From JAIQFF01 sp963788505 (lineage in GTDB: Bacteria; Acidobacteriota; Terriglobia; Terriglobales; Acidobacteriaceae), in contig CAWBGY010000009.1 of assembly GCA_963788505.1 (NCBI GenBank), positions 1,116,001-1,180,000 on the forward strand: a stretch of 64,000 nt of DNA, given 5' to 3'. The position numbers were made by a program, and so were the translations under genes. This document shows positions 33,687 through 41,899 of the stretch, one piece after another. Within the stretch, counting starts at the first letter, position 1, and each line of letters opens with the position of its first letter. The notes beneath the pieces are model-generated. The model made no database searches. It saw only the letters and a list, made by a program, of their open reading frames with translations, and was not told where the DNA came from.

Positions 33687-34709
33687 TCATCCTTGCCCGC
33701 GTATCTCATGCACGACCTGCCGCAGAGAGCTATGCGCGAACGGCGCCGGCGTCAACGTAACCAGCATCATGAGGAGAGCGAACACCGCCAGCCAGCGCCG
33801 CCCCGGAGTTACCCCGGGCCATTCCTCCACCATGGGATGTCGCATGCCGGTGATGCGCAGCAGAATCGCCCACAGCAGCCAGCCCGCCCAGAAATAATAC
33901 GCCATCGGAATCAGGGCCAGAATGGTCAACCTGGACACGATGCGGTGCGCCCGCGGATCGATCGCGAAAACTATATGTCCACCATCCAGTTGTCCGCCGG
34001 GCAGGAGATTGAGCGCGGTGGCGAACATTCCCACCCAGGCAGCAATCGCGGTGGGATGAAAATAAATATCCTGCAGCGCCGAAGACCCACCATGCGCGCC
34101 GGCGAGCGGCAGCAGCATCCGCAGCAGATGGAAGATCAACGGATATCCCATCTCCACGTCCGAATTCGCCATCACTCCCGGCAGCACTCGGGAATGGGGC
34201 ATCGCGATCACCAGCACCACCAGCGCGACCACAAACCCGGCGATCGGCCCCGCGATCCCGATATCGAACAACGCGCAGCGGGAACGGATGGGAGACTTTA
34301 TCCGAATGACGGCGCCCAGAGTTCCGATCAGCGTGGGCGCCGGAATGAAGAATGGCAAGGTGGCATAAACCCCGTAGTAGCGGCAGTAGAGGTAGTGCCC
34401 CATCTCATGGGCCAGAAGAATCAGCAGCAACGTGGCCGAGAAAGGAATGCCGAGCAGCAAACGGGACGGTTCCTGAAGCGCCCAGCCCACGGGAAAAAGG
34501 GGCACGATCTCATCCCCATGAACAAACGGAGGCAGATTGTGCAGAAAATCAAATTCCATCTTCGCCCCCACCACCAGCGTGGTGAAGATGGTCGCCGCAA
34601 ACAGCAGAATGTGCAGCCAATACCTCTGATTGGAAGGCCGGACTACATACACTTCGGCGGGCAGGTACTCAGGCGGTGGAGCGGGAAGTGGGGAATTGAA
34701 GTCAGGCAT
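33687..34709 (-). CDS. Site-2 protease family (M50) membrane metallopeptidase
   Basis: A 340-residue integral membrane protease. The zinc motif HEMGH is at residues 101-105 inside a membrane segment (LLLILLAHEMGHYLYC), and the third ligand motif LLPGGQLDGGH follows near 245. Between them GIAGPIAGFVVALVVLVIA is a conserved S2P segment. No PDZ domain is present, as in the smaller group III/IV proteases. Such enzymes cut membrane-bound regulators. The target is not indicated by its neighbours: it is convergent with the MFS gene and downstream of HU/IHF. Confidence 0.9.
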   Translation of the reverse strand: MPDFNSPLPAPPPEYLPAEVYVVRPSNQRYWLHILLFAATIFTTLVVGAKMEFDFLHNLPPFVHGDEIVPLFPVGWALQEPSRLLLGIPFSATLLLILLAHEMGHYLYCRYYGVYATLPFFIPAPTLIGTLGAVIRIKSPIRSRCALFDIGIAGPIAGFVVALVVLVIAMPHSRVLPGVMANSDVEMGYPLIFHLLRMLLPLAGAHGGSSALQDIYFHPTAIAAWVGMFATALNLLPGGQLDGGHIVFAIDPRAHRIVSRLTILALIPMAYYFWAGWLLWAILLRITGMRHPMVEEWPGVTPGRRWLAVFALLMMLVTLTPAPFAHSSLRQVVHEIRGQG

Positions 34710-34813
34710 GAAAACTTAGACGCTATGCTGCGGCGTGGAGACGAGGGTTGTTGCCGTGCAGGTCGCACCGGCGTCTCGGGGCGCCGGGACTGAACGGAGA
34801 CGATCGCGCAGCC

Positions 34814-35083
34814 CTAGTCGATGGACTGCAACTCCTTGCCGGGCTTGAACCGTACCGCCTTGCCGGGCGGAATCGAGACCTCGGCGCCAGTGCGCGGGTT
34901 GCGCCCGATGCCGGTCTTGCGCGGCCGCACATTGAACACGCCAAAGCCCCGCAATTCAATACGATCGCCCTTGGTGAGGGAGCGCCGCATGCTCTCGAAA
35001 ACGGTTTCGACGGCCAACTCGGCCTTGGTCTTGGTAATTCCGGTCTTGTTCACCACTTCGTTGATAATGTCGAGCTTGATCAC
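34814..35083 (-). CDS. HU/IHF-family DNA-bending protein
   Basis: An 89-residue nucleoid protein. The helical dimerisation part (IINEVVNKTGITKTKAELAVETVF) is followed by the beta-arm motif GFGVFNVRPRKTGIGRNPRTG, where the proline intercalates in DNA, and by PGKAVRFKPGK. Length and sequence fit IHF/HU. The start is GTG 35083 with GGGAGCC upstream. IHF-type bending would help sigma-54 activators reach promoters, which fits the presence of rpoN and NtrC-type genes. Confidence 0.94.
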   Translation of the reverse strand: MIKLDIINEVVNKTGITKTKAELAVETVFESMRRSLTKGDRIELRGFGVFNVRPRKTGIGRNPRTGAEVSIPPGKAVRFKPGKELQSID

Positions 35084-35193
35084 TGGCGGCTCCCGTCGGC
35101 AGACTGAGAATAACCTACCAAGTGATTGATGCTAAGGGACATAAGAGAGATTGTCAACGGAAGCTTCTGTCCCGTAGACTCACAGTCGTATCC

Positions 35194-35291
35194 CAGTCGT
35201 CAGTCTTCAGTCCTCAGTCTTCAGCAAAAGCGCCGTGCTAGCGTATGCCGAGGGGTTTTCCTGACGACTGAAGACCGACGACCGACGACTG
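35194..35291. repeat. Inverted repeat with 7-nt periodic arms, upstream of dcd
   Basis: Arm 35194-35224 is four CAGTCNT-type heptamers plus CAG; arm 35261-35291 is the near-complement (CTGACGA, CTGAAGA, CCGACGA, CCGACGA). They enclose 36 bp and lie just before the dcd ribosome-binding site, the same position as the element before rpoN. Confidence 0.8.
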
Positions 35292-35307
35292 CATTCCAAG
35301 GAGCTGC

Positions 35308-35859
35308 ATGCTTAAGAGCGACCGCTGGATCCGCAAGATGGCCATAGAGAAAGACATGATTAACCCCTTTTCCGAGAAGCAGGTGCGGGAGGGCGTGATT
35401 TCGTACGGGCTGTCTTCTTATGGCTATGACCTGCGCGTGGCCGATGAATTCAAGATCTTCACCAACGTGAACTGCACGGTGGTGGACCCCAAGAATTTTG
35501 ATGAGCGATCTTTTGTTACCGTAAGTTCGGAATGCGCCATCATTCCGCCCAACTCCTTCGCCCTGGCGCGCTCGGTCGAATACTTCAAGATTCCCCGCGA
35601 CACCCTGACCATCTGTGTGGGTAAGTCCACCTACGCCCGGTGCGGCATCATCGTGAACGTCACGCCCTTCGAGCCGGAGTGGGAAGGCTTCGTCACTCTT
35701 GAGATTTCCAACACCACGCCGCTGCCCGCGAAAATCTATGCCAATGAGGGTCTGTGCCAGATCCTTTTCTTCACCGGCGACGAAGTCTGCGAGGTCAGCT
35801 ACGCCGATCGCAAGGGCAAGTATCAGTCGCAGAAGGGAATCGTGCTGCCGAAGCTGTAG
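35308..35859 (+). CDS. dcd: dCTP deaminase
   Basis: A 183-residue trimeric nucleotide deaminase, converting dCTP to dUTP for thymidylate synthesis. Characteristic stretches are SSYGYDLRVADEF, VGKSTYARCGIIVNVTPFEPEWEG (with the catalytic glutamate region) and EGLCQILFF. AAGGAG at 35298-35303 sets the start at ATG 35308. tmk, the next step towards dTTP, is 3 kb away on the other strand. Confidence 0.95.
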   Translation: MLKSDRWIRKMAIEKDMINPFSEKQVREGVISYGLSSYGYDLRVADEFKIFTNVNCTVVDPKNFDERSFVTVSSECAIIPPNSFALARSVEYFKIPRDTLTICVGKSTYARCGIIVNVTPFEPEWEGFVTLEISNTTPLPAKIYANEGLCQILFFTGDEVCEVSYADRKGKYQSQKGIVLPKL

Positions 35860-35861
35860 AG

Positions 35862-36562
35862 AGCTGTCAGCTCTCAGCTGTTCCACGAGGTGTTCGCCGC
35901 CACTCGGCCGGCACGCCTGGCGAACAACGTGCGGGCTAAGATCGGGCCTCCCGGAACAAATAAGTTCAATGCAGTGTCATCTTCTAGTGTGAATGGCTCC
36001 TTCATCAGCTTTAGAAAACTTCGCTGGACCCTTGTCTTCCCCGCAATCATGGTTTCGGTAGCACTTCCTCTGTCCTATTTGGATAAGGTCTGGCTGCGAG
36101 GAGCCGGCGTTTGGGATGATATGCCGGTGACAACGGCTCAAGGCTTGGCCGCGCTGCTGATTGGGCCGTCACCGCTAATCGTAGCGAAGTTGCCAGCTCG
36201 GCTCCTGGGTGTGGCTGCTTTCTGGACGTGGTTGGGTTTCTTGTTAGATCGGAGGTTTTCTGGCATCCGGGGGCCAATCATTCGCAATGTTTGGCTGCGC
36301 GTTGTCCTGTATTCTCTGGGCTTTATCTTTGCGCTTATGTTCGTCCGGGAAGGGGCACTGCACATGTCTCACGCTGAACTCGACTATTTGTGCCGCGCTC
36401 TTAGGAGCTCATCTCCGCGCCGGACCTTGCTCGGTCGGGAATTGACAACCGTTGCGCGTTTGCTTTGGGGTGTTGGTTATACCCTCTATTTTTCGGTCAA
36501 GTTATGGCAGGTCGGGCGATTCGGCAAGAGCGGGGCGTGCTGAAAGCTGAGAGCTGACAGCT
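35862..36562. repeat. 18-bp perfect inverted repeats bracketing one gene
   Basis: Arm 35862-35879 and arm 36545-36562 are exact reverse complements made of AGCTGAN heptamers. They enclose a single ORF (35890-36543) with only 10 bp on the left and 1 bp on the right. No transposase or target-site duplication was seen. Confidence 0.75.
35890..36543 (+). CDS. Hypothetical membrane protein in an inverted-repeat bracket
   Basis: Up to 217 residues with about four hydrophobic segments (for example WTLVFPAIMVSVALPLSYL, GLAALLIGPSPLIVA, RLLGVAAFWTWLGFLL and VLYSLGFIFALMFV). I do not recognise a family. The start is uncertain: GTG 35890, or GTG 35974 close to the first membrane segment. By eye the DNA is richer in A+T than the flanking dcd and hfq genes. 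It lies exactly between two copies of an AGCT-heptamer repeat, so it may be an acquired or mobile cassette. Confidence 0.5.
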   Translation: MFAATRPARLANNVRAKIGPPGTNKFNAVSSSSVNGSFISFRKLRWTLVFPAIMVSVALPLSYLDKVWLRGAGVWDDMPVTTAQGLAALLIGPSPLIVAKLPARLLGVAAFWTWLGFLLDRRFSGIRGPIIRNVWLRVVLYSLGFIFALMFVREGALHMSHAELDYLCRALRSSSPRRTLLGRELTTVARLLWGVGYTLYFSVKLWQVGRFGKSGAC

Positions 36563-36567
36563 GAAAG

Positions 36568-36999
36568 CTACTTCTTGCTATTCTCGCCCTCTTTAAACAT
36601 GTACTTGATCGCGGGCTTGTAAATCAGGAGGTTGGTCTGGCCGTTGCGGGTGACTTTCAGACAGCTCTTGTCGTACCACTCGATCATGCCATGAATTTCC
36701 TCGCCGTCGCGCAGCACAATCACCATCGGGGTTTTTGACTGCATCTGCTTCTGGTAGTAGAAATTCTCGGCGTTGGTCTGTTCCGGAGGGGCGGCCTTTC
36801 TGCCGCCGGCGGGCCGGTCGTTGCGATCCCTATCGCTGCGCTCGGAACGATCAGGGCGCTCTCGGTGCTCGCTGATCGGGGCCTGGGCATGATTGTTGTG
36901 GTCGGCGCGGTTCAGGGAAGGGCGGATCAGTTTTCTATTGGCGAAGCCCTCTGCGTCCACAGATCGATCGGCTGGAAGTGAATCGACTGCATCTTTCAT
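36568..36999 (-). CDS. hfq: Hfq-like RNA chaperone with a charged N-terminal extension
   Basis: A 143-residue protein whose last 65 residues show the Sm/Hfq pattern: YYQKQMQSKTPMVIVLRDG, EEIHGMIEWYDKSCLKV and NLLIYKPAIKYM. In E. coli Hfq the Sm2 motif reads YKHA; here the His is Pro. The first 75 residues are disordered-looking and dense in Arg, Asp and Glu. ATG 36999 is used; GTG 37017 is possible. Hfq hexamers pair small RNAs with mRNAs; the changed Sm2 motif implies altered proximal-face RNA binding. The assignment is to the family, not to proven sRNA function. Confidence 0.78.
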   Translation of the reverse strand: MKDAVDSLPADRSVDAEGFANRKLIRPSLNRADHNNHAQAPISEHRERPDRSERSDRDRNDRPAGGRKAAPPEQTNAENFYYQKQMQSKTPMVIVLRDGEEIHGMIEWYDKSCLKVTRNGQTNLLIYKPAIKYMFKEGENSKK

Positions 37000-37152
37000 G
37001 GCGCACCCGTTAGACACGCTTTTTTGCGGGCCACAACACGCGCTAGCTGTGATTGTGGGATGAAGGCGTGAGTTGTCCTTAACCTAGCACAGCAACCGGG
37101 GCTATGACAATGCCCAAGTCGTGGGGGAGAAAGCACTTAGCAAATCAGCACT

Positions 37153-37247
37153 TAGCAATTGGCACTTGGCAATTTAGCTCTGGCGATCTGATTTTGTGCC
37201 GGCGCAACGATGGGCGATCCAAGCTGAGTGCCAAGTGCCAATTGCTA
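37153..37247. repeat. Inverted repeat with 7-nt periodic arms at the holB stop
   Basis: Arms 37153-37171 and 37229-37247 are exact 19-bp reverse complements of TTGGCAN-type heptamers with a 57-nt loop. The right arm contains the holB stop codon (TAG, 37245-37247), so the element borders that gene directly and may end its transcript. Confidence 0.8.
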
Positions 37248-38342
37248 GGCGCTTCTTTCCAGCGCCGTCGCAAACGCATCCAGAGATAGCGAACGCAACA
37301 GGTTGCGACGCATCCCGCGCTCTACATCATTGAGGCGCTCAGCGGCGAACGCGAGCCAGCCGAAGTCTGCGGCTTCCGACAGCTTCTTCAGCTCAGCCTC
37401 GATATCGGTATTGCGGACCAGCTCCGGTGTGCCTGAATTGAGGAAGGTAAGGTCCTGGAGCAGGCTGTAAAGGGTCCGTAGCAGCTTTTCCAGCTTGGCT
37501 CGGCCGTCGGCCCCGGCACGGTAGGTCTCAGTCATCTTGAACAGTTCGGTGTGATCTGTGCCACGCAGCGCGGTGTTCAGGATAGTCAGGGCCTGGGCGC
37601 GAGCGGAGGTGTATCCGGCGAGATCGAAGCTTCTGGCTGCGCCGATAGCGCCATTGGCCAGACGAGCGGCCAGCCCGCGCTGTTTGGGGGTCCACTCCGG
37701 ACGAAGCTTGGCCAGGTCCAGTTCAATTTCTTCCGCTGGCAAGGCCGCCAGCGTGACGATCATGGCCCGCGAGCGAATGGTCGGCAGCAGTTCGCCCGGA
37801 TTCTCGGTCAGCAGAAAGATGGTGGCAAAGTCGGGCGGCTCCTCCAGCACCTTCAGCAGCGAGTTGGCCGCCTCCTTCATGAAGGAGGACTCGGTGAAGA
37901 TGTAAACCCGCTCCCTGGCCTCGCCCGGACGGTAGTAAATGGTCTCGATCACGCGCCGCACCTGGTCCACTTTGATCATCATCTGTGGCGGATCGGGCGG
38001 GATCACCAGCACGTCGGGATGGGTCTGGACAAACAGGCGAGTTTCCTTCTTGTCCGTCTCGCGCAAGTTCTCGCGCGCCTCGACTGCCTCCTCGAAGCGG
38101 GCATCGAGGTCTGCCGACTGCGCGATGCGGACACAGTTGGAACATTTACCGCAGAAGTCGGGCAGGCCGTCCGTGGTGATCGGCGAAAGGCAATTAATTG
38201 CCTGGGCCAGCATCAGCGCCAGCGTGTATTTGCCCGAACCCGCGGGACCCGCAAGAATCACCGCTTGAGGAAAGCGGTCGCGCGCCAGCATCTCGCGCAG
38301 GCGATGGACGACGTCGGAGTTGCCGTGGAAGTCGGTGAACAA
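37245..38342 (-). CDS. holB: DNA polymerase III delta' subunit
   Basis: A 365-residue clamp-loader subunit. It has a Walker A-like GPAGSGKYTLAL near residue 32, a zinc-binding cluster CGKCSNC near 64, and the AAA+ sensor segment SFMKEAANSLLKVLEEPP with TIFLLTENPGELLPTIRSR. The start appears to be TTG 38342 (frame FTDFHGNSDVVHRLREML), since no better start gives this conserved opening. tmk lies upstream on the same strand, the usual tmk-holB order, separated by an AATT-heptamer palindrome. Confidence 0.9.
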   Translation of the reverse strand: MFTDFHGNSDVVHRLREMLARDRFPQAVILAGPAGSGKYTLALMLAQAINCLSPITTDGLPDFCGKCSNCVRIAQSADLDARFEEAVEARENLRETDKKETRLFVQTHPDVLVIPPDPPQMMIKVDQVRRVIETIYYRPGEARERVYIFTESSFMKEAANSLLKVLEEPPDFATIFLLTENPGELLPTIRSRAMIVTLAALPAEEIELDLAKLRPEWTPKQRGLAARLANGAIGAARSFDLAGYTSARAQALTILNTALRGTDHTELFKMTETYRAGADGRAKLEKLLRTLYSLLQDLTFLNSGTPELVRNTDIEAELKKLSEAADFGWLAFAAERLNDVERGMRRNLLRSLSLDAFATALERSA

Positions 38343-38373
38343 AGCGATCAGCTTTCAGCCGTCAGCCAATTAG

Positions 38374-38490
38374 CAATTAGCAATTGGCAATTGGCCGGGC
38401 CGGATTTGCCGAGTCTAGCAGATCAGGGCGGGCCAATTGCCAATTGCTAATTGCGAACTTCTTTCACTGAGAGCTGAGAGCTGAGAGCCT
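38374..38490. repeat. Inverted repeat and heptamer run between tmk and holB
   Basis: Arms 38374-38396 and 38431-38453 are exact 23-bp reverse complements (CAATTAG/CAATTGG heptamers). An AGCTGAG heptamer run follows at 38467-38490, and its likely partner, AGCTTTCAGC, is at 38350. Two heptamer types are nested around each other in one gap. Confidence 0.8.
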
Positions 38491-38492
38491 GA

Positions 38493-39182
38493 TCACGCCG
38501 TCTTCGCCGCTAACTTCACCTTCCGTCTGACGATCTCTACGATGCGCGCATGCGTCTTTGCCGCCGTTCCGCGGGCATCGACCAGTTCGACTCTCTGTGG
38601 TTCGCGAGCCGCAATCGCCAGATAAGCGCTGTGTACCCTGCCGAAAAAAGCGCGACTCTCCTGCTCAAAGCGGTTCTCGTCGTGCCGGGCGCGGCCGTTC
38701 CTGGCGCTATCGGCCTTGTTGCGGCGGCGGGCGCGTTCCACGCTCGCGGCCACATCGGAATCCATCAGAATCGTGAGATCAGGCTGCAAGCCGGGGCACA
38801 GGATGCGATGCAGGGCCAGCACCGGTTCGCTGCCCAGCTTGCGGCCGCCGCCCTGATAAGCTTCCGTGGAATCGGTGAAGCGGTCGCAGAGCACAACCCG
38901 GCCTTCCGCCAGCGCCGGCTGGATCACTTCGGTGATGTGTTGGGCGCGCGAAGCAAACATCAGGGCCAGTTCCGCCATTGGGGAGAGGCCGGCGGTCGCG
39001 GTATCGAGCAGCAGCCGGCGAATTTTCTCTCCGGTCGCGGTCCCGCCCGGCTCACGCGTCACCACCACCGACAGTCCTTGCGCGCGGAGCACGCCTGCCA
39101 GCTTTTCCATCTGGGTGCTTTTGCCGCAACCGTCGAGTCCTTCGAAGGTGATGAAGCGGCCGCGATGCGCGTGCGGGGACAC
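38493..39182 (-). CDS. tmk: Thymidylate kinase
   Basis: A 229-residue dTMP kinase. The P-loop FEGLDGCGKSTQ is near residues 13-24, the DR(Y/F) motif is VVLCDRFTDSTEAYQGGGR, and a lid is present near 150-170. REPGGTATGEKIR is the thymidine-kinase signature. Start is GTG 39182. Next to holB on the same strand, a common pairing. Confidence 0.95.
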   Translation of the reverse strand: MSPHAHRGRFITFEGLDGCGKSTQMEKLAGVLRAQGLSVVVTREPGGTATGEKIRRLLLDTATAGLSPMAELALMFASRAQHITEVIQPALAEGRVVLCDRFTDSTEAYQGGGRKLGSEPVLALHRILCPGLQPDLTILMDSDVAASVERARRRNKADSARNGRARHDENRFEQESRAFFGRVHSAYLAIAAREPQRVELVDARGTAAKTHARIVEIVRRKVKLAAKTA

Positions 39183-39888
39183 AGCGAAATCATAAATCAG
39201 CGGTTGGCGTTTGGCACTTGCATTTGCGCTGAACTACCGACGCTTTGTCATCCTGAGCGCAAGCCGCCCATTCGTTTACGAATGGGCGGGTGGAGTCGAA
39301 GGACCCCTGCCAGCTGTACGTGCATGGTCGTCATGCGAGATGCAGACCGGCAATGCCATCTCGAGCGGGAGCAGAGAAGCTTATAGGGGTCCTTCGACTC
39401 CGCCCGGGCTTCGCATCGCGAAGCCCCGGCTCCGCTCAGGATGACAGCTGGGCGGGCCGGATTCGCGTGACCGGATTCAGCGGCTGACATATTCATCTGT
39501 CCTTAAAACGAATCACTAGAGGCCCAGGAGAACGTTCGTGACCGCCTTCCCCGGAAAAACTCTTCGCCATGTATTCCTCGCCACCGACGCTCTGTCATCC
39601 TGAGCGCAAGCCACCCATTCGTTTACGAATGGGCGGGTGGAGTCGAAGGACCCCTGCCAGCTGTACGTGCATGGTCGTCATGCGAGATGCAGACCGGCAA
39701 TGCCATCTCGAGCGGGAGCAGAGAGAAGCTTATAGGGGTCCTTCGACTCCGCCCGGGCTTCGCATCGCGAAGCCCGGGCTCCGCTCAGGATGACAGCTCG
39801 GCGGGCCGGATTCGCGTGACCGGATTTAGCGGCTGTTATATATTCATCTGTCCTTAAAACGAATCACTAGAGGCCCAGGAGAACGTTC
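39183..39888. other. Long repeat-filled region upstream of the M61 peptidase gene
   Basis: 705 bp with no independent gene. It consists mainly of two tandem copies of a unit of about 350 bp (39236-39579 and 39583-39930). Each carries a convergent family A pair: 39246-39308 (+)/39385-39446 (-) and 39593-39655 (+)/39734-39795 (-). The second copy ends inside the peptidase gene. Confidence 0.8.
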
Positions 39889-39930
39889 GTGACCGCCTTC
39901 CCCGGAAAAACTCTTCGCTATGTATTCCTC
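39236..39930 (+). repeat. Tandem duplication, 347-351 bp unit
   Basis: Copy 1 39236-39579, copy 2 39583-39930; a few substitutions and small indels separate them. The unit includes two family A elements, the sequence GGCCCAGGAGAACGTTC (ribosome-binding site) and the first 14 codons of the peptidase gene. Copy 1 therefore carries a vestigial start at 39538 that runs into TGA after 21 codons. Confidence 0.88.
39538..39603 (+). pseudogene. Vestigial duplicated 5' end of the M61 peptidase gene
   Basis: GTG with the same upstream AGGAGA as the real gene, followed by TAFPGKTLRHVFLATDALSS and a stop. The first 14 codons match the peptidase leader; the rest comes from the repeat junction. If transcribed from the duplicated promoter it would act as a 21-codon upstream open frame. 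Confidence 0.6.
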
Positions 39931-41775
39931 TTAATCGTTTTTGTCTCACCCCTTTTCGCCGCGGGCGCGCCTGCCCCCCATGTGAGCATTTCAGTGGACG
40001 CCACCGAGGCGCCCCGAAAGATTTTTCATGTTCGGATGACGATTCCCGCCAAGCCGGGTAGCCTCACTCTCTACTATCCCAAATGGATTCCGGGCGAGCA
40101 CGGCCCCACCGGCCCGATTCAAGACGTTGCCGGACTGAAGTTCACCGCCAATGGACAGGCCCTCACCTGGCGCCGGGATCTGCTGGATGGCTGGACGTTT
40201 CACGTCGAGGTGCCGGCCGGCGTTTCGAGCATAGAAGCCGCGCTGGATTTCATCTCGCCCGCAGGTTCGGAAGGCATCTACACTGGCGGAGCCACGGCCA
40301 CCGACCGGATGGCGGTCCTCAACTGGAACGATGTGCTGCTGTATCCCGAGGGATGGACCTCGGATGAATTGACCTACACGGCCAGCCTGCGTTTGCCGCC
40401 GGACTGGAAGTTCGGCACATCTCTGGCAGTGACCTCGCAAGCGGGAGGAGAAATCAAGTTCGCTCCGGTTTCGCTCACCATGCTGGTTGATGGCCCGGTC
40501 ATTACCGGGGAATATCTGAAAGTTGTTCCCCTCAACCCGGGACAAACTCCGCCCGTGGAGATGGACGTGGCCGCCGACAGTGCAGCCGCGCTGGATGCTC
40601 CCCCCGAAGTCTGGCAACACTACAAGAACCTGGTCGCCCAAACCAACGCGCTCTTTGGCGCGACACATTACCGCGACTACCACTTTCTCTTCAGCCTGAG
40701 CGACCACGTGGCGCACTTCGGCCTGGAGCATCATGAATCCAATGACAGCCGGCTGTGGGAGCGCGCCCTGGTCGATCCCAAGAAGCGCCTGCTGGGCGCG
40801 GGATTGCTGTCTCACGAATTCGTGCATTCCTGGAACGGAAAGTACCGGCGCCCCGCCGATCTCGCCACTCCCGATTACGAAAAGCCCATGCAGACCGACC
40901 TGCTGTGGGTGTACGAAGGACTTACCACGTATCTGGGTGAGATCCTGAGCGGCCGCATGGGGGCACGAACGCCGGAGCAATTCCGCGATGCTCTGGCGTA
41001 CACCGCCGCCGTACTGGACCACACTCCGGGGCGGGCGTGGCGCAACCTGCAGGACACCGCAGACGGCGTTCCCGCGATGCAGGATGCGCCGCCCCAGTGG
41101 AAGTCATGGCGGCGGGCCCTCGACTACTATGACGAAGATGAGCTGAACTGGCTGTGGGCGGACACCATCATTCGCCAGCAGACTCATGGCCAGAAATCGC
41201 TGGATGACTTTTGCCGGATTTTCCACGGACCCCCGAGCGGGCCTCCGCAGGTGAAGACCTTCACATTCGACGATATCGTGAGCACGCTGAACCAGGTGGC
41301 GCCTTACGACTGGCGCGGATTCTGGACCGAGCGCCTCACCAACCACGGGCCCGGCGCTCCCCTCGAAGGCATCGAGCGCAGCGGCTGGAAAGTGGTCTAT
41401 GACGACACTCGCTCGGCGCTGGTGACGGCTCTGGAGGGCGAACGACATTTCGTAAACGCGGCCTTTTCGATTGGATTGTGGCTAACAGAAGACGGACTGG
41501 TTACCGATACGGTCGAAGGCATGCCGGCAGCCCTGGCCGGAATCGGCCCCGGCATGAAACTGATCGCGGTTAACGGAAGAAAATTCTCCAAGGATGTGCT
41601 GCGGGATGCGCTGCAGGATGGCAAGAACAGTTCCGCGCCGCTCGAGTTGCTGGTCGAAAACACGGAGTATTACAAGACCTACAAGCTCGACTATCACGGA
41701 GGAGAAAAATTTCCCCATCTGGTGCGGGATGAAACCAAGCCAGACGTGCTGAGCGAGATCATCAAGCCACGCTAG
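39889..41775 (+). CDS. M61-family metallopeptidase with PDZ domain, exported
   Basis: A 628-residue exported aminopeptidase of the M61 (glycyl aminopeptidase) family. A signal peptide (LRYVFLLIVFVSPLFAAG) is followed by an M61 N-terminal domain (PHVSISVDATEAPRKIFHV). The zinc motif HEFVHSWNGK has ligands His 309 and His 313, and VYEGLTTYLGE supplies the downstream glutamate. A PDZ domain (DTVEGMPAALAGIGPGMKLIAVNG) lies near the C-terminus. GTG 39889 has AGGAGA 7 bases upstream. Its 5' region is tandemly duplicated. Substrates are likely peptides with N-terminal Gly or Ala in the periplasm. Confidence 0.92.
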   Translation: MTAFPGKTLRYVFLLIVFVSPLFAAGAPAPHVSISVDATEAPRKIFHVRMTIPAKPGSLTLYYPKWIPGEHGPTGPIQDVAGLKFTANGQALTWRRDLLDGWTFHVEVPAGVSSIEAALDFISPAGSEGIYTGGATATDRMAVLNWNDVLLYPEGWTSDELTYTASLRLPPDWKFGTSLAVTSQAGGEIKFAPVSLTMLVDGPVITGEYLKVVPLNPGQTPPVEMDVAADSAAALDAPPEVWQHYKNLVAQTNALFGATHYRDYHFLFSLSDHVAHFGLEHHESNDSRLWERALVDPKKRLLGAGLLSHEFVHSWNGKYRRPADLATPDYEKPMQTDLLWVYEGLTTYLGEILSGRMGARTPEQFRDALAYTAAVLDHTPGRAWRNLQDTADGVPAMQDAPPQWKSWRRALDYYDEDELNWLWADTIIRQQTHGQKSLDDFCRIFHGPPSGPPQVKTFTFDDIVSTLNQVAPYDWRGFWTERLTNHGPGAPLEGIERSGWKVVYDDTRSALVTALEGERHFVNAAFSIGLWLTEDGLVTDTVEGMPAALAGIGPGMKLIAVNGRKFSKDVLRDALQDGKNSSAPLELLVENTEYYKTYKLDYHGGEKFPHLVRDETKPDVLSEIIKPR

Positions 41776-41899
41776 ACCGTCGCAGTCGCCGGTCTTCAAT
41801 CGTCAGGAAAAGCCAATCGGTTCAGGTCGGGGTAGGGCACAGTTTCTGACGTTCTGGGACTGAACCTTCACTGCCGAAGGTCGACGACTGCCTTTGCGG

